Assembly: GCA_964425695.1 (NCBI GenBank)
Contig: CAYRNF010000002.1
Coordinates: 310,001 to 374,000, forward strand
Length of the DNA stretch: 64,000 nucleotides
Origin: JAKPBU01 sp964425695
GTDB lineage: Bacteria; Pseudomonadota; Gammaproteobacteria; Xanthomonadales; Xanthomonadaceae
Direction: 5' to 3'
Each line of letters opens with the position of its first letter. The stretch's first letter is position 1. The notes under the pieces were generated by a model, which ran no database searches, was not told the origin of the DNA, and was given only the letters and a program-made list of their open reading frames with translations. A program made the translations under genes and the position numbers. Positions 24,076-33,028 of the stretch are shown here, in pieces.

Positions 24076-25002
24076 GTGTCCACAGGTGCCGCCCCCCGCC
24101 CGCTGCCCGACGTCGCCCACGATGCGGCCGCGCTGGCGCGCCCGCTGGACTGGGTGGGGATGGATCGCGTGGCCCTGCCGGTGCGCGTGCCGACAGGCGA
24201 CGGCGGCACCCTGCAGGTGGCGGCTTCGGTGGACGTCGCGGTGGACCTGGCCCATGCGCAGGCGCGCGGCATCCACATGTCGCGGCTGTACCTGGAGCTG
24301 CAGCAGGCGCTGGCCAGCGAACCGGTCACTCCGGGGGGGTTGCGCCGGGTGCTGCAGCAGTTCGTGGCCTCGCAGCGCGGCGCGTCCACGCGCGCGCGCC
24401 TCGCCATCGCCTACGACCACCTGCTGCTGCGCCGCGCACTGGCCAGCGACAACGCCGGCTGGAAGCGCTATCCGCTGCGCGTCGAGGCGGAACTGGCCGG
24501 CGAGCACCTCTCCGTGGCACTGGCGTTCTCGGTGGAATATTCGAGCACCTGCCCGGCATCGGCCGCGCTGTCGCGGCAACTCAACGCGGAGCGGTTCTCC
24601 GCCGATTTCGCCGCCGCGCGCCCGCTTTCGGCCGGCGTGGTGCACGACTGGCTGGCCTCCGAGCGCGGCTTGGCGGCCACGCCGCACGCCCAGCGCAGCC
24701 GCGCCGACGTGCGCGTGCAGCTCAGGCCCGCCTTCGACGAACTGCCGGTCACGGCGCTGATCGACGCCATCGAAACCGCCCTGGCGACCCCGGTGCAGAC
24801 CGCGGTCAAGCGCGAGGACGAGCAGGCCTTCGCCGAGCTCAACGCCGCCAACCTCATGTTCTGCGAAGACGCCGCCCGCCGCGTCGCCGCCGCACTGGCG
24901 GCGGACCCGCGCGTCGCGCGCTTCGACGCCACCGTCTCCCACCTGGAAAGCCTGCACGCGCACGACGCCGTGGCGCGCGTGTCCGGGGCCGGCCAGGGCT
25001 GA
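24076..25002 (+). CDS. folE2: GTP cyclohydrolase FolE2
   Basis: A 308-residue type IB GTP cyclohydrolase, which makes 7,8-dihydroneopterin triphosphate for folate and queuosine without strict dependence on zinc. Family features include DWVGMDRVALPVRV, the conserved Cys in VEYSSTCPASAAL and the EQAFAELNAANLMFCEDAARR block near the C terminus. The start is GTG 24076 (VSTGAAPRPLPD), giving the usual length. In many bacteria folE2 is under Zur control; no Zur box was recognised here. Confidence 0.95.
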   Translation: MSTGAAPRPLPDVAHDAAALARPLDWVGMDRVALPVRVPTGDGGTLQVAASVDVAVDLAHAQARGIHMSRLYLELQQALASEPVTPGGLRRVLQQFVASQRGASTRARLAIAYDHLLLRRALASDNAGWKRYPLRVEAELAGEHLSVALAFSVEYSSTCPASAALSRQLNAERFSADFAAARPLSAGVVHDWLASERGLAATPHAQRSRADVRVQLRPAFDELPVTALIDAIETALATPVQTAVKREDEQAFAELNAANLMFCEDAARRVAAALAADPRVARFDATVSHLESLHAHDAVARVSGAGQG

Positions 25003-25069
25003 GCCACGCGCGAGCCGGCGCAGCCCGGCATCCGCGCCGGGAGCGCCGCAAAGCCGCTAGCATTGCGCC

Positions 25070-26788
25070 ATGCGGGGCCGGGGGGCGTTCTGGAACATCT
25101 TGTTGCGGGGGTGGCTGTTCGCCGCCGCCGCGCTTGCGTGCGCGCCGACGCTCGCGCAGCGATCTGCGCCGGACGTGGCGATGCCTGCCGTCGAGATCGC
25201 CCACCTGCCCGCGGACGCGCCCGCGCACGAAGTCGTGTCCGGGCGACTCGACGCCCGGTTCGAGGTGCGCTCGGATGGTGCCCCTTTCATCTACGAGCGC
25301 GCCGGTTCCACGCGCTGGTGGCGCGTGCGCGCCAGCGGGCCCGTGTCCGCCGGCCTGGATCCGCAGCTGGTCCTGGAGGGGCCGTACCTGGCGCAGGTCG
25401 AAGCCTGGGTGCCCGGGCAGCGGGCGCCGACGCGGCACGCCATCTTCGGCCCGCACGCCGACCTGCGCTACTCGACGCGTGCGCTTTTCGTCGGCCTTCC
25501 CGATGGGCTGCGGCAGGGCGATGCGATCTACCTCAAGGTCAGCGCGCCGGCCGCGGTGCCGATCGCGGTGCGGCTCGCCTCGCGCGATGAGGTGCATCGC
25601 GAAGACCTGGTCCACGTCGCGTGGCGCACCGCGATCTTGACCACACTGGCGGTGCTCGCGCTGTTGGCGCTGGGCTACCGGTTCGGCGTGGGCGAGCCCG
25701 CCTACGTCTACCTGGCGGCAACGCTGGTGGCAGGCGCGCTCTACCTGGCCGGCACGGGCGGGGAGGCGCGCGGCATTCCGGTGCTGGATGCGCTGCTGGG
25801 CCAGTCGCCGCAGGCGGTGCGCGTCGTGGGTTGCCTGGGCACCCTGGCCAGCAACCATTTCATGCGCCTGTACCTGGAGCTGGGCCGCCGCTCGCCCGCA
25901 CTGGATGCGGCGCTGCGCTGGCTGATGGTCGCGATGGGCATCCTGGCCGCGGCCAACGCGCTGGTGGATGCGCCGGCACTGGCCAACGCGGCGAACATCG
26001 TGCTGATGCTGTCGTCGGTCGCGGTGCTCGCGGCCGCGCTGCGGACCAGCTTCCAAGGCTCGCGCGCGGGGTGGTTCCTGCTGGTGTCCTGGACGCCGCT
26101 GATCGTGACCTGCATCCTGAAGGCGCTGCAGCTCAGCGGCTTCATCGTGGGCGCGGCCTGGTTCACCCATGCGCTGGCGGCCAGCTTCGCGCTGTCCGGG
26201 CTGATCCTGACCATCGGTCTGTCGGACAAGCTTTTGCAGCTGCGGCGCGACCGCGACCGGGCCAGCCGCCAGGCCAGCATCGACGGACTCACCGGCCTGC
26301 ACAACCGCGCGGCGATCGAGAAGGCGCTGGACGAAGCGGTTGCCGCCGCGCATGCGGGCGGACGTCCGATGTGCGTGGCGTTCGTGGACATCGACCACTT
26401 CAAGGCGATCAACGACGGCCACGGCCACCAGGTCGGGGACACCTGCCTGAAGCTGGTGGCGTTGCGCGTGCGCAACCAGCTGCGCGCGCGCGACCTGCTG
26501 GGTCGCTACGGCGGCGACGAGATGCTGGTGGTGATGCCCGATACGACGCTTGCCGAAGGCCTGCAGCGCGCGGAGCGCCTGCGCGAGACGATCGCCTGCC
26601 GCCCGCTGTCGATCGACGGCACGCTGGTCGCGGCCACGTTGAGCATCGGCCTGGCCGCGCTGCGCCGCGACGAATCCGCCGCGCAGCTGCTGGAGCGTGC
26701 CGACGCGGCGTTGTACCGGAGCAAGGCCTCCGGGCGCGACCATGTCACCGGCGCCGATCTTCCGCCCCAACGCGAGCCCGCCACATGA
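25070..26788 (+). CDS. Membrane diguanylate cyclase (7TMR-DISM + GGDEF)
   Basis: A 572-residue protein: signal peptide (1-29), an extracellular 7TMR-DISMED2-like domain (about 40-180), about seven transmembrane helices (about 185-395) and a GGDEF domain (about 405-560). The active-site motif reads GGDEM in RYGGDEMLVV, preceded by RARD, which fits an inhibitory RxxD I-site. It should make c-di-GMP in response to a periplasmic ligand. Its stop overlaps the start of the next gene by 4 bp (ATGA), implying joint expression with a permuted-papain protein. Confidence 0.92.
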   Translation: MRGRGAFWNILLRGWLFAAAALACAPTLAQRSAPDVAMPAVEIAHLPADAPAHEVVSGRLDARFEVRSDGAPFIYERAGSTRWWRVRASGPVSAGLDPQLVLEGPYLAQVEAWVPGQRAPTRHAIFGPHADLRYSTRALFVGLPDGLRQGDAIYLKVSAPAAVPIAVRLASRDEVHREDLVHVAWRTAILTTLAVLALLALGYRFGVGEPAYVYLAATLVAGALYLAGTGGEARGIPVLDALLGQSPQAVRVVGCLGTLASNHFMRLYLELGRRSPALDAALRWLMVAMGILAAANALVDAPALANAANIVLMLSSVAVLAAALRTSFQGSRAGWFLLVSWTPLIVTCILKALQLSGFIVGAAWFTHALAASFALSGLILTIGLSDKLLQLRRDRDRASRQASIDGLTGLHNRAAIEKALDEAVAAAHAGGRPMCVAFVDIDHFKAINDGHGHQVGDTCLKLVALRVRNQLRARDLLGRYGGDEMLVVMPDTTLAEGLQRAERLRETIACRPLSIDGTLVAATLSIGLAALRRDESAAQLLERADAALYRSKASGRDHVTGADLPPQREPAT

Positions 26789-27711
26789 TCCGGACCCTTC
26801 CGTCCACCCCGCCGGCCGAAGGCGCGCATTCCCTCCAGCCGTGCGATGTCCTGCTGATGCTGGGGCAGGGGCCTTTGTCGCAGCTGATCGCCTGGTGCGG
26901 CGACAGCATCTACAGCCACGCGGCCCTGGTCGCCGACGGCGGCGACCTGACCGAGGCATCGGCCGTGGGCGTGCGCCGCTACGCGCTGGCGCGGCGGCTG
27001 GCGGACACGGCGAACTACCACTACATCGACGCGTTCCGTCCGCAGGCCGGCAGCGGCGCGCCCATGGACGACGCCGACCGCGCGGCGGTCCTGGCCCACG
27101 CCCAGGTCCTGCTGGGCGTGCCGTACCCGATCGACAAGCTGGCCACGCTCGGCGTGGTGCTGGCGGTCCGCGGCAAGATCCCCGGCGATCCGTGGGTGCG
27201 CCTTGCGGTGCGCGAAGCGCTGGACCACGTGATCGGCAACGATCCTTCGCACATGGTGTGCAGCGAGGTGGTGTATCGCGCCTTCGCCGAGAATGCGGCG
27301 CTGCCGGCCGGGCGGCTCGCACCGCAGATCGTGCTGGAGCCGCGTGGCACCGCCCCGTTTCCGCACATCGACCTGAAGGCGCTGTGGGATGAGATCTGGC
27401 CGCTGATCCGTCCGCACCGCCAGGCCGCGCTGGGCACCACCATGGCAGGCTTGCGCGGTGCGCCTCCGGCACTCGACGGGCTGCCCGCACTGGTGGGCGT
27501 GGACGATGCGTCGCTGGAGGAGCGGCTTGCGCAGGCGCGCGCTGCGCTGGGCGTCTCCACCCCGCCGCAGCGCAACGCGGCAACGGCCATGGCGGGAGCG
27601 CCGCGCGAGGTGATCGCGCACCCCAATCCCAAACTGGTCACGCCGCTGGACCTGGCATCCACGCCTTCGCACACGGTGCTTGGGCGGGTGATGGAGCGGC
27701 CGGGAGGCTAG
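26785..27711 (+). CDS. YiiX/YebB-like permuted papain-fold protein
   Basis: A 308-residue protein of the YiiX/YebB branch of the NlpC/P60 superfamily, in which the catalytic residues are circularly permuted. The His comes first (YSHAALVADG, about residue 45) and the Cys later (SHMVCSEVVYRAF, about 158). Members are thought to be amidases or peptidases acting on peptides or lipids. No signal peptide is evident. The ATG overlaps the stop of the diguanylate cyclase gene; the C-terminal 80 residues are low complexity. The substrate is unknown. Confidence 0.85.
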   Translation: MIRTLPSTPPAEGAHSLQPCDVLLMLGQGPLSQLIAWCGDSIYSHAALVADGGDLTEASAVGVRRYALARRLADTANYHYIDAFRPQAGSGAPMDDADRAAVLAHAQVLLGVPYPIDKLATLGVVLAVRGKIPGDPWVRLAVREALDHVIGNDPSHMVCSEVVYRAFAENAALPAGRLAPQIVLEPRGTAPFPHIDLKALWDEIWPLIRPHRQAALGTTMAGLRGAPPALDGLPALVGVDDASLEERLAQARAALGVSTPPQRNAATAMAGAPREVIAHPNPKLVTPLDLASTPSHTVLGRVMERPGG

Positions 27712-27759
27712 GGCGACTGGCGCCGCTGCGCGCAGGCCCGCGACCGCGCGCGCGCGCGA

Positions 27760-28608
27760 TCAGTTCTGGCGTTCGAGGACCAGCTGCGGGTCGAGCCGCA
27801 CGTCGAACCAGTTCATTCCCCAATGCAGGTGCGGGCCCGTCGCGCGGCCGGTGGCGCCCACCGCGGCGATCACGTCGCCCTGGCGCACCACGTCGCCCAC
27901 CGTCACGTCGAGGCGCGACAGGTGCAGGAAGTTGCTGCTGATACCGTGGCCGTGGTCCAGCACCAGCGTGCCGCCGGTGAGGTACAGGCCGGGGTCGGCG
28001 AAGGTGACGATGCCGCCTGCGGGCGCCTTGACCGGGGTGCCGGCAGGTGCGGCGATGTCCATGCCCGAGTGCGGCGCGCCGGGCTGGCCGTTGTAGACGC
28101 GGGCGCGGCCGAACCGGCCGCTGACGCGCCCCTGTACCGGCCACGCGAACGCCTGCGCGAAGTCCGTGCGGGGTTCGTCGCGGGTGCGCACCGCCACCAC
28201 GCGTGCCTGCTCGCGCGCGATGCGCTCGGCGATGGCGGGCGGCGGGTCCACAGTGTCCGGCGGCACGCCGTCGATGCGCTGCTCGGGCCAGTCGCGGGGC
28301 GTGACGGCCATGCTGGCGCTGGTCTGCGCGCCATCGGGGCGGACCACGTCCACCTGCTGGACGCCCGTCGCGTCGCGCCCCACGCCGAACACGACCGAGC
28401 CGTATGGCGTCACGCGCAGGTCGCGGCCGGCATAGCGCACGCGGCTGCCCGCAGGCACCTTGCCGATCACCATCGCGCCCTGCTGCACGGATGCGGGGAA
28501 CACGATCCCCGCACCGGTCTCGCCTTGGTCCTGCGCCGGCAGCGCTGCCGGCGCCAGCGCCGCGCACAGCGCCACGGCGAAGGCGCGCTCCGCGCGGGCC
28601 GGGTTCAT
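27760..28608 (-). CDS. M23 (LytM) peptidoglycan endopeptidase, secreted
   Basis: A 282-residue exported protein with a signal peptide (about 1-25). The C-terminal LytM domain is intact: HSGMD, and HLHW near GPHLHWGMNWFD, provide the zinc ligands, so it is predicted to cleave peptidoglycan cross-links rather than act only as an amidase activator. The middle part (about 30-120) is beta-rich and unassigned. Its ATG overlaps the pyrC stop by 4 bp. Coupling of a dihydroorotase gene to a cell-wall hydrolase is unexpected, but the reading frames are clear. Confidence 0.92.
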   Translation of the reverse strand: MNPARAERAFAVALCAALAPAALPAQDQGETGAGIVFPASVQQGAMVIGKVPAGSRVRYAGRDLRVTPYGSVVFGVGRDATGVQQVDVVRPDGAQTSASMAVTPRDWPEQRIDGVPPDTVDPPPAIAERIAREQARVVAVRTRDEPRTDFAQAFAWPVQGRVSGRFGRARVYNGQPGAPHSGMDIAAPAGTPVKAPAGGIVTFADPGLYLTGGTLVLDHGHGISSNFLHLSRLDVTVGDVVRQGDVIAAVGATGRATGPHLHWGMNWFDVRLDPQLVLERQN

Positions 28609-29966
28609 CGTGCGAACCGGAGGCGTTGCCCCATCGGCTCCCCGACCAGGCGCTGTCCGTCCCAGGCGAGCACGCCGTTCACCCATGTGGAGGCGATGCG
28701 CGAATGGAACGTGGTGCCTTCGAACGGCGACCAGCCGCACTTGCTCAGCACGTCCTCGCGGCGCACGGTGTACGGCGCGTCGTCCACCAGCACCAGGTCG
28801 GCGCAATAGCCCTCGCGCAGGAAGCCGCGTTCGGCCACGTCGAACAGTTGCGCGGGCGCGTGCGCGAACTTCTGCACCACCTGCGCGTTGGTCAGGCGGC
28901 CTTCGTACACCAGTTCGAGTGCGGCGTTCAGCGCGAACTGCACCAGCGGCAGGCCGCTGGGCGCCTGCAGATACGGGCGTTGCTTTTCTTCGAGCGTGTG
29001 CGGCGCGTGGTCGGTGGCCAGCACGTCGATCACGTCCTCGGCCAGCGCCGCGATCAGCGCTTCCCGGTCGCTGGCGTCCTTGATCGCCGGGTTGCACTTG
29101 ATCAGGTTGCCCAGCCGCGCGTAGTCCTCGCGCGCGAAGCGGGTGAAGTGGATGCAGGTCTCCGCCGTGATGCGCTTGCGCGAACCGTCGGCGCGGATCA
29201 GCGGGCCCTGCTCGAACAGCGCCAGTTCCTCGGCGGTGGAGATGTGCAGCACGTGCAGGCGCGTGTCGTGGCGGCGCGCCAGTTCCAGCGCCAGGCGCGT
29301 GGACTTGATGCACGCCTCGCGCGAGCGGATGTCCGGGTGCGCGGCCACCGGGATGCCTTCGTCGCCGTACTCGCCGCGGTACTTCGCCAGCAGCGCGTCG
29401 ATGGTGGGCGTGTCCTCGCAGTGGGTGATGATCGGCGTGGGGGCTTCGCGGAAGATGCCGTCCAGCGTTTCCGGATCGTCCACCAGCATGTTGCCGGTGG
29501 ACGCGCCCATGAACACCTTGATGCCCGGCGCGGTGCGCGGGTCGAGCGTGCGCACCGCTTCGAGGTTGTCGTTGCTGGCGCCCAGGTAGAAGCCGAAGTT
29601 GCCCCACGCGCGCCCCGCGGCGCGGCGGTACTTGTCCTCCAGCGCCTCGGCATCCAGCGTGGGCGGCGAGGTGTTGGGCATGTCCATGAAGGTGGTCAGG
29701 CCGCCGGCCACCGCCGCCGCGGATTCGGTCGCCAGGTCGGCCTTGTACTCCAGGCCGGGCTCGCGGAAGTGCACCTGGTCGTCGATCATCCCCGGCATCA
29801 GGCGCCGCCCGGCCGCGTCCACGACCGTCTCGCGTGGGCCGGCCGACAGGCCGTTGCCGATCTGCGCGATACGGCCGTGCGCGATGCGCAGGTCGGCCTC
29901 GAATTCGCGCCCTTCGTTGACCAGCCGGGCGTTGACGATGAGTGTGTCGGGCGCGAAGTCGGTCAT
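28605..29966 (-). CDS. pyrC: Dihydroorotase
   Basis: A 453-residue class I-type dihydroorotase, catalysing closure of carbamoyl aspartate to dihydroorotate in pyrimidine synthesis. Metal ligands are seen in DDQVHFREPG (HxH), the Lys of GIKVFMGAS, THCED, HVLHIST and LATDHAPH. Length fits the long PyrC family. The ATG directly follows the yidD stop (TGAATG) and the stop overlaps the M23 gene, so yidD-pyrC-M23 reads as one operon. Confidence 0.95.
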   Translation of the reverse strand: MTDFAPDTLIVNARLVNEGREFEADLRIAHGRIAQIGNGLSAGPRETVVDAAGRRLMPGMIDDQVHFREPGLEYKADLATESAAAVAGGLTTFMDMPNTSPPTLDAEALEDKYRRAAGRAWGNFGFYLGASNDNLEAVRTLDPRTAPGIKVFMGASTGNMLVDDPETLDGIFREAPTPIITHCEDTPTIDALLAKYRGEYGDEGIPVAAHPDIRSREACIKSTRLALELARRHDTRLHVLHISTAEELALFEQGPLIRADGSRKRITAETCIHFTRFAREDYARLGNLIKCNPAIKDASDREALIAALAEDVIDVLATDHAPHTLEEKQRPYLQAPSGLPLVQFALNAALELVYEGRLTNAQVVQKFAHAPAQLFDVAERGFLREGYCADLVLVDDAPYTVRREDVLSKCGWSPFEGTTFHSRIASTWVNGVLAWDGQRLVGEPMGQRLRFAR

Positions 29967-30203
29967 TCAGGCGGGTCCATGGGGAGGGGCGGGCGGGACC
30001 GGATCGTGGCCGCCGGGGTTGAGCGGATGGCAGCGCCCGATGCGCCGCAGCGCCAGCCAGCCGCCGCGCAGCGTGCCGAAGCGGCCGATGGCCGTCATCG
30101 CATACTCCGAGCAACTCGGCACGAACCGGCATCGCGGTCCGAGCAGCGGGCTGATCGCCAACTTGTACCCGCGCAACAGGGCGATGAGGAAACGGTCGAT
30201 CAC
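29967..30203 (-). CDS. yidD: Membrane protein insertion efficiency factor YidD
   Basis: A 78-residue YidD with the diagnostic core LLRGYKLAISPLLGPRCRF, PSCSEYA and GGWLALRRIGRCHPLNPGG. It helps YidC insert membrane proteins. The start is the GTG at 30203, which begins the conserved VIDRFLIALLRGYK; an in-frame upstream ATG would add a poorly conserved tail. yidD usually lies between rnpA and yidC near the replication origin; here it is next to pyrC instead. Confidence 0.92.
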   Translation of the reverse strand: MIDRFLIALLRGYKLAISPLLGPRCRFVPSCSEYAMTAIGRFGTLRGGWLALRRIGRCHPLNPGGHDPVPPAPPHGPA

Positions 30204-30324
30204 GGTGTTTGCACGTTGCGGCACGCACGCTGTCGCGGTTGCCGCTGTAGGGCCCGCAGGGTATAACAGCGCGCTTTCCCGCACTAGGGAATGCATCCGG
30301 GGAAACCAGAGGACGTATACGCAC

Positions 30325-31362
30325 GTGGCAGTCAAGAAACCCGCCAAGAAGGCCGCCAAGGCGGCTTCGAAGACCACCCGGAAGCCTGCGGCCAAGAAGG
30401 CGCCCGCCAAGCCGGCAAAAAAGGCCCCAGCCCAGAAGACGTCCGCGAAGAAGGCTGCGGCCAAGAAGCCGGTCGCCAAGAAGGCGCCGGCCAAGAAGGC
30501 ACCCGCCAAGAAGGCAGCGCCTGCACGCAAGCCTGCCGCCAAGGCCACGGTGAAGAAGGTGGCGGCCAAGAAGGCGCCCGCCAAGGCCGTCGCCAAGCCG
30601 GCGAAGAAGGCCACGCCCGCCAAGCCTGTCGCCAAGAAGGCCGCGGCCGCGACCAAGGTCGCGCCGATCGCCAAGCCGGTCGCCAAGCCCGAGAAGGCCG
30701 CAGCGCCGGTCGCCAGCGCGGCGCCTGCCGCTGCGCCGAAGACGGTGGCGAAGCCTGCCGCAGCCTCCAAGCCCGCCGCCAAGCCCGCCGCCAAGGCCGC
30801 GCCGCAGAAGCCGGCCCAGCCGGCCGTGTCGCGCAGCCCGGTGGTGAGCAAGCCGGTGGGCAAGGTCGCCGTGGCGGTGACCTCGCGCCCCGCCGCGCCG
30901 GCGCCCAAGACCAAGGTCAAGGTGGTCCCGTACGACACCGACGACAGCGGCCGCCCGATCGTGCCCAAGGGCTACAAGCCGTCGGCCGACGAGGAATACA
31001 TGGGGCCGCTGCAGCTCGAGTACTTCCGCCAGCGTCTGCTGCAGTGGCGTGCGGACCTGGTGGAGGAATCCAAGCAGACCATCGAGAACCTCAAGGACGA
31101 AGTGCGCGACATCGGCGACGAGGCCGAGCGTGCCACCCGCGAAACCGAGAACTCGCTGGAATTGCGCACCCGCGACCGCTACCGCAAGCTGATCGGCAAG
31201 ATCGACAGCACGCTCAAGCGCGTGGATTCGGGCGAGTACGGCTACAGCGTGGACTCGGGCGAGGAGATCGGCCTGGACCGCCTGGAGGCCCGCCTCACGG
31301 CCGAGCGCACCATCGACGAGCAGGAGCGCTGGGAGCACCTGCAGAAGCAGATCGGCGATTGA
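30325..31362 (+). CDS. DksA-like RNA polymerase regulator with histone-H1-like N-terminal tail, Cys-less
   Basis: A 345-residue protein in two parts. Residues 1 to about 200 are Lys/Ala/Pro repeats (AKKAPAKKA and variants) like histone H1 C-terminal tails. Residues about 222-345 are a DksA domain beginning EEYMGPLQLEYFRQRLL. At the coiled-coil tip, E. coli Asp71, Asp74 and Ala76 correspond to Asp265, Glu268 and Ala270. All four zinc cysteines are replaced (Ser308, Ser311, Thr329, Glu332). It may control transcription with ppGpp and also bind DNA non-specifically. The start is GTG 30325 with AGAGGA 12 nt upstream; there is no in-frame ATG before residue 226. A terminator follows. Confidence 0.88.
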   Translation: MAVKKPAKKAAKAASKTTRKPAAKKAPAKPAKKAPAQKTSAKKAAAKKPVAKKAPAKKAPAKKAAPARKPAAKATVKKVAAKKAPAKAVAKPAKKATPAKPVAKKAAAATKVAPIAKPVAKPEKAAAPVASAAPAAAPKTVAKPAAASKPAAKPAAKAAPQKPAQPAVSRSPVVSKPVGKVAVAVTSRPAAPAPKTKVKVVPYDTDDSGRPIVPKGYKPSADEEYMGPLQLEYFRQRLLQWRADLVEESKQTIENLKDEVRDIGDEAERATRETENSLELRTRDRYRKLIGKIDSTLKRVDSGEYGYSVDSGEEIGLDRLEARLTAERTIDEQERWEHLQKQIGD

Positions 31363-31417
31363 TGCAGCGCCTCGCCACGCGCACCGGCCCGCGTTCCAGC
31401 ACGCGGGCCATATCCGG

Positions 31418-31440
31418 AAAGCCTCGCATCGCGGGGCTTT
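31418..31440 (+). terminator. Terminator of the dksA-like gene
   Basis: AAAGCCTCGC (31418-31427) pairs with GCGGGGCTTT (31431-31440) with one G-U pair and a 3-nt loop, followed by TCCGTTTT. It lies 56 bp past the stop codon. Confidence 0.8.
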
Positions 31441-31531
31441 TCCGTTTTCGGCCGGGCGCGGCTCGCATGCCCCGGGTCGCGCCGCGCGGCACGGCGTGGC
31501 CTGCCTCGCAAGCTCCACGGCGGGCCGGCTG

Positions 31532-32968
31532 ATGGGCGCCACGCGTCGCCTGGGCGTGGCAGCCGACGCCGGGGCGCTGCGGCGCGGCGTGGAGCAGATC
31601 AAGCGCGCGCAGGATCTGCCGCTGCAGTTCCCGCCCGAGGTGGAGGCCGCCGCCGCGCGTGCCGCGGCCGCGCCGCGCCTGCCCGAGCTGGACCGGACCG
31701 ACATTCCCTTCGTCACCGTCGATCCGCCGGGCGCGATGGACCTGGACCAGGCGCTGCACGTGGAGCGCCGTGGCGACGGATTCCGCGTGCACTACGCGAT
31801 CGCCGACGTGGCCGCCTTCGTGTCGCCCGGCGACGCCGTGGACCGGGAAGCGCACCGGCGCGGCGAGACCCTGTACGGCGCGGACGCCAAGGTGCCGCTG
31901 CATCCGAAGGTGCTGTCGGAAGACGCAGCCTCGCTGCTGCCCGGCCGGATGCGCCCGGCGCTGCTGTGGACACTCGACCTGGATGCCGCGGGCGAGGGCA
32001 TCGCGGTGGACGTGCGCCGCGCCTGCGTGCGCAGCCGCGCGCGCTTCGACTACGCCGGCCTGCAGGCCGACATCGACGCCGGTACCGCCGATCCGATGTG
32101 GGACGTGTTGCGCCAGGTCGGCATGCTGCGCAAGCAGCGCGAGCGGCAGCGCGGCGGCATGAGCCTGCCGCTGCCCGAGCAGGAACTGGATGAACGCTCG
32201 GGACGCTGGACGCTTACGTACCGCGCCCGCCATGCGGTAGAAGACTGGAACGAGCAGATCTCCCTGCTCACCGGCATGGCCGCCGCGCACCTGATGTTGC
32301 GGGGCAGGGTGGGCCTGCTGCGCACGCTGCCCGCGCCCGAGGACTGGAAGATCGAACGCCTGCGCCGCACGGCGCGTGCGCTGGGCATCGCCTGGCCGGC
32401 CGGCATGGGCTACCCGGATTTCATCCGCTCGCTGGATCCCGCCGATCCCAAGGCGATCGCGATGATGGTGGCCTGCACCTCGCTGCTGCGCGGCGCGGCC
32501 TACGTGGCCTTCGACGGGCACGCCCCGGCAGACGCCGCGCACTGGGCGCTGGCTTCGGAATACGCGCACGTCACCGCGCCGCTGCGGCGCCTGGTCGACC
32601 GCTACACCGGCGAGGTCTGCCTGGCGCTGTGCGCGGGCGAACCGGTGCCGGGCTGGGTGCTGCAGGCGCTGCCCGGGCTGCCGGTCACCATGCAGGCCTC
32701 CGGCCAGCGCGCGGGCCGCTTCGAGCGTGCGGTGATCGATCTGGCCGAGGCGCTGGCGCTGGCGCCGCGCGTGGGCGAGGTGTTCGAGGGCAGCATCGTG
32801 GATCTCGACCGCAAGGATCCGACGCGCGGCACGGCCATGCTGCAGGACCTGGCCATCGAAGGCCCGGTCGTGTCCGATCGCCCGCTGCAGCCCGGCAGCG
32901 CGCTGCGCCTGCAGCTGGTCGAAGCCGATCCGCAGCAGCGCATCATCCATTTCGCGCCTGCGCCCTGA
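31532..32968 (+). CDS. RNB-domain ribonuclease (RNase II-like)
   Basis: A protein of about 478 residues consisting mainly of an RNase II/RNB catalytic domain for 3'-5' RNA degradation. The acidic cluster reads DPPGAMDLDQA: three of the four usual Asp residues are kept and the fourth is Gln, as in a known short subfamily that includes the Deinococcus RNase II-like enzyme (recalled). N-terminal cold-shock domains are absent and a reduced S1-like end follows (GEVFEGSIVDLD). ATG 31532 was chosen; an in-frame GTG at 31496 is also possible, with neither having a strong ribosome binding site. Confidence 0.88.
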   Translation: MGATRRLGVAADAGALRRGVEQIKRAQDLPLQFPPEVEAAAARAAAAPRLPELDRTDIPFVTVDPPGAMDLDQALHVERRGDGFRVHYAIADVAAFVSPGDAVDREAHRRGETLYGADAKVPLHPKVLSEDAASLLPGRMRPALLWTLDLDAAGEGIAVDVRRACVRSRARFDYAGLQADIDAGTADPMWDVLRQVGMLRKQRERQRGGMSLPLPEQELDERSGRWTLTYRARHAVEDWNEQISLLTGMAAAHLMLRGRVGLLRTLPAPEDWKIERLRRTARALGIAWPAGMGYPDFIRSLDPADPKAIAMMVACTSLLRGAAYVAFDGHAPADAAHWALASEYAHVTAPLRRLVDRYTGEVCLALCAGEPVPGWVLQALPGLPVTMQASGQRAGRFERAVIDLAEALALAPRVGEVFEGSIVDLDRKDPTRGTAMLQDLAIEGPVVSDRPLQPGSALRLQLVEADPQQRIIHFAPAP

Positions 32969-33028
32969 CGCGCGGTGCGCGCGACACGCGAACCCTCCCT
33001 CCGTGCGGCTCGCGCCCGGCGCGCGCGC

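Noticed and set aside
27760..31716. Very long minus-strand frame joining the M23 gene with upstream sequence
   Set aside because: Only the last 282 codons encode a real protein; upstream parts are shadows of pyrC and the dksA-like gene. The true start is at 28608.
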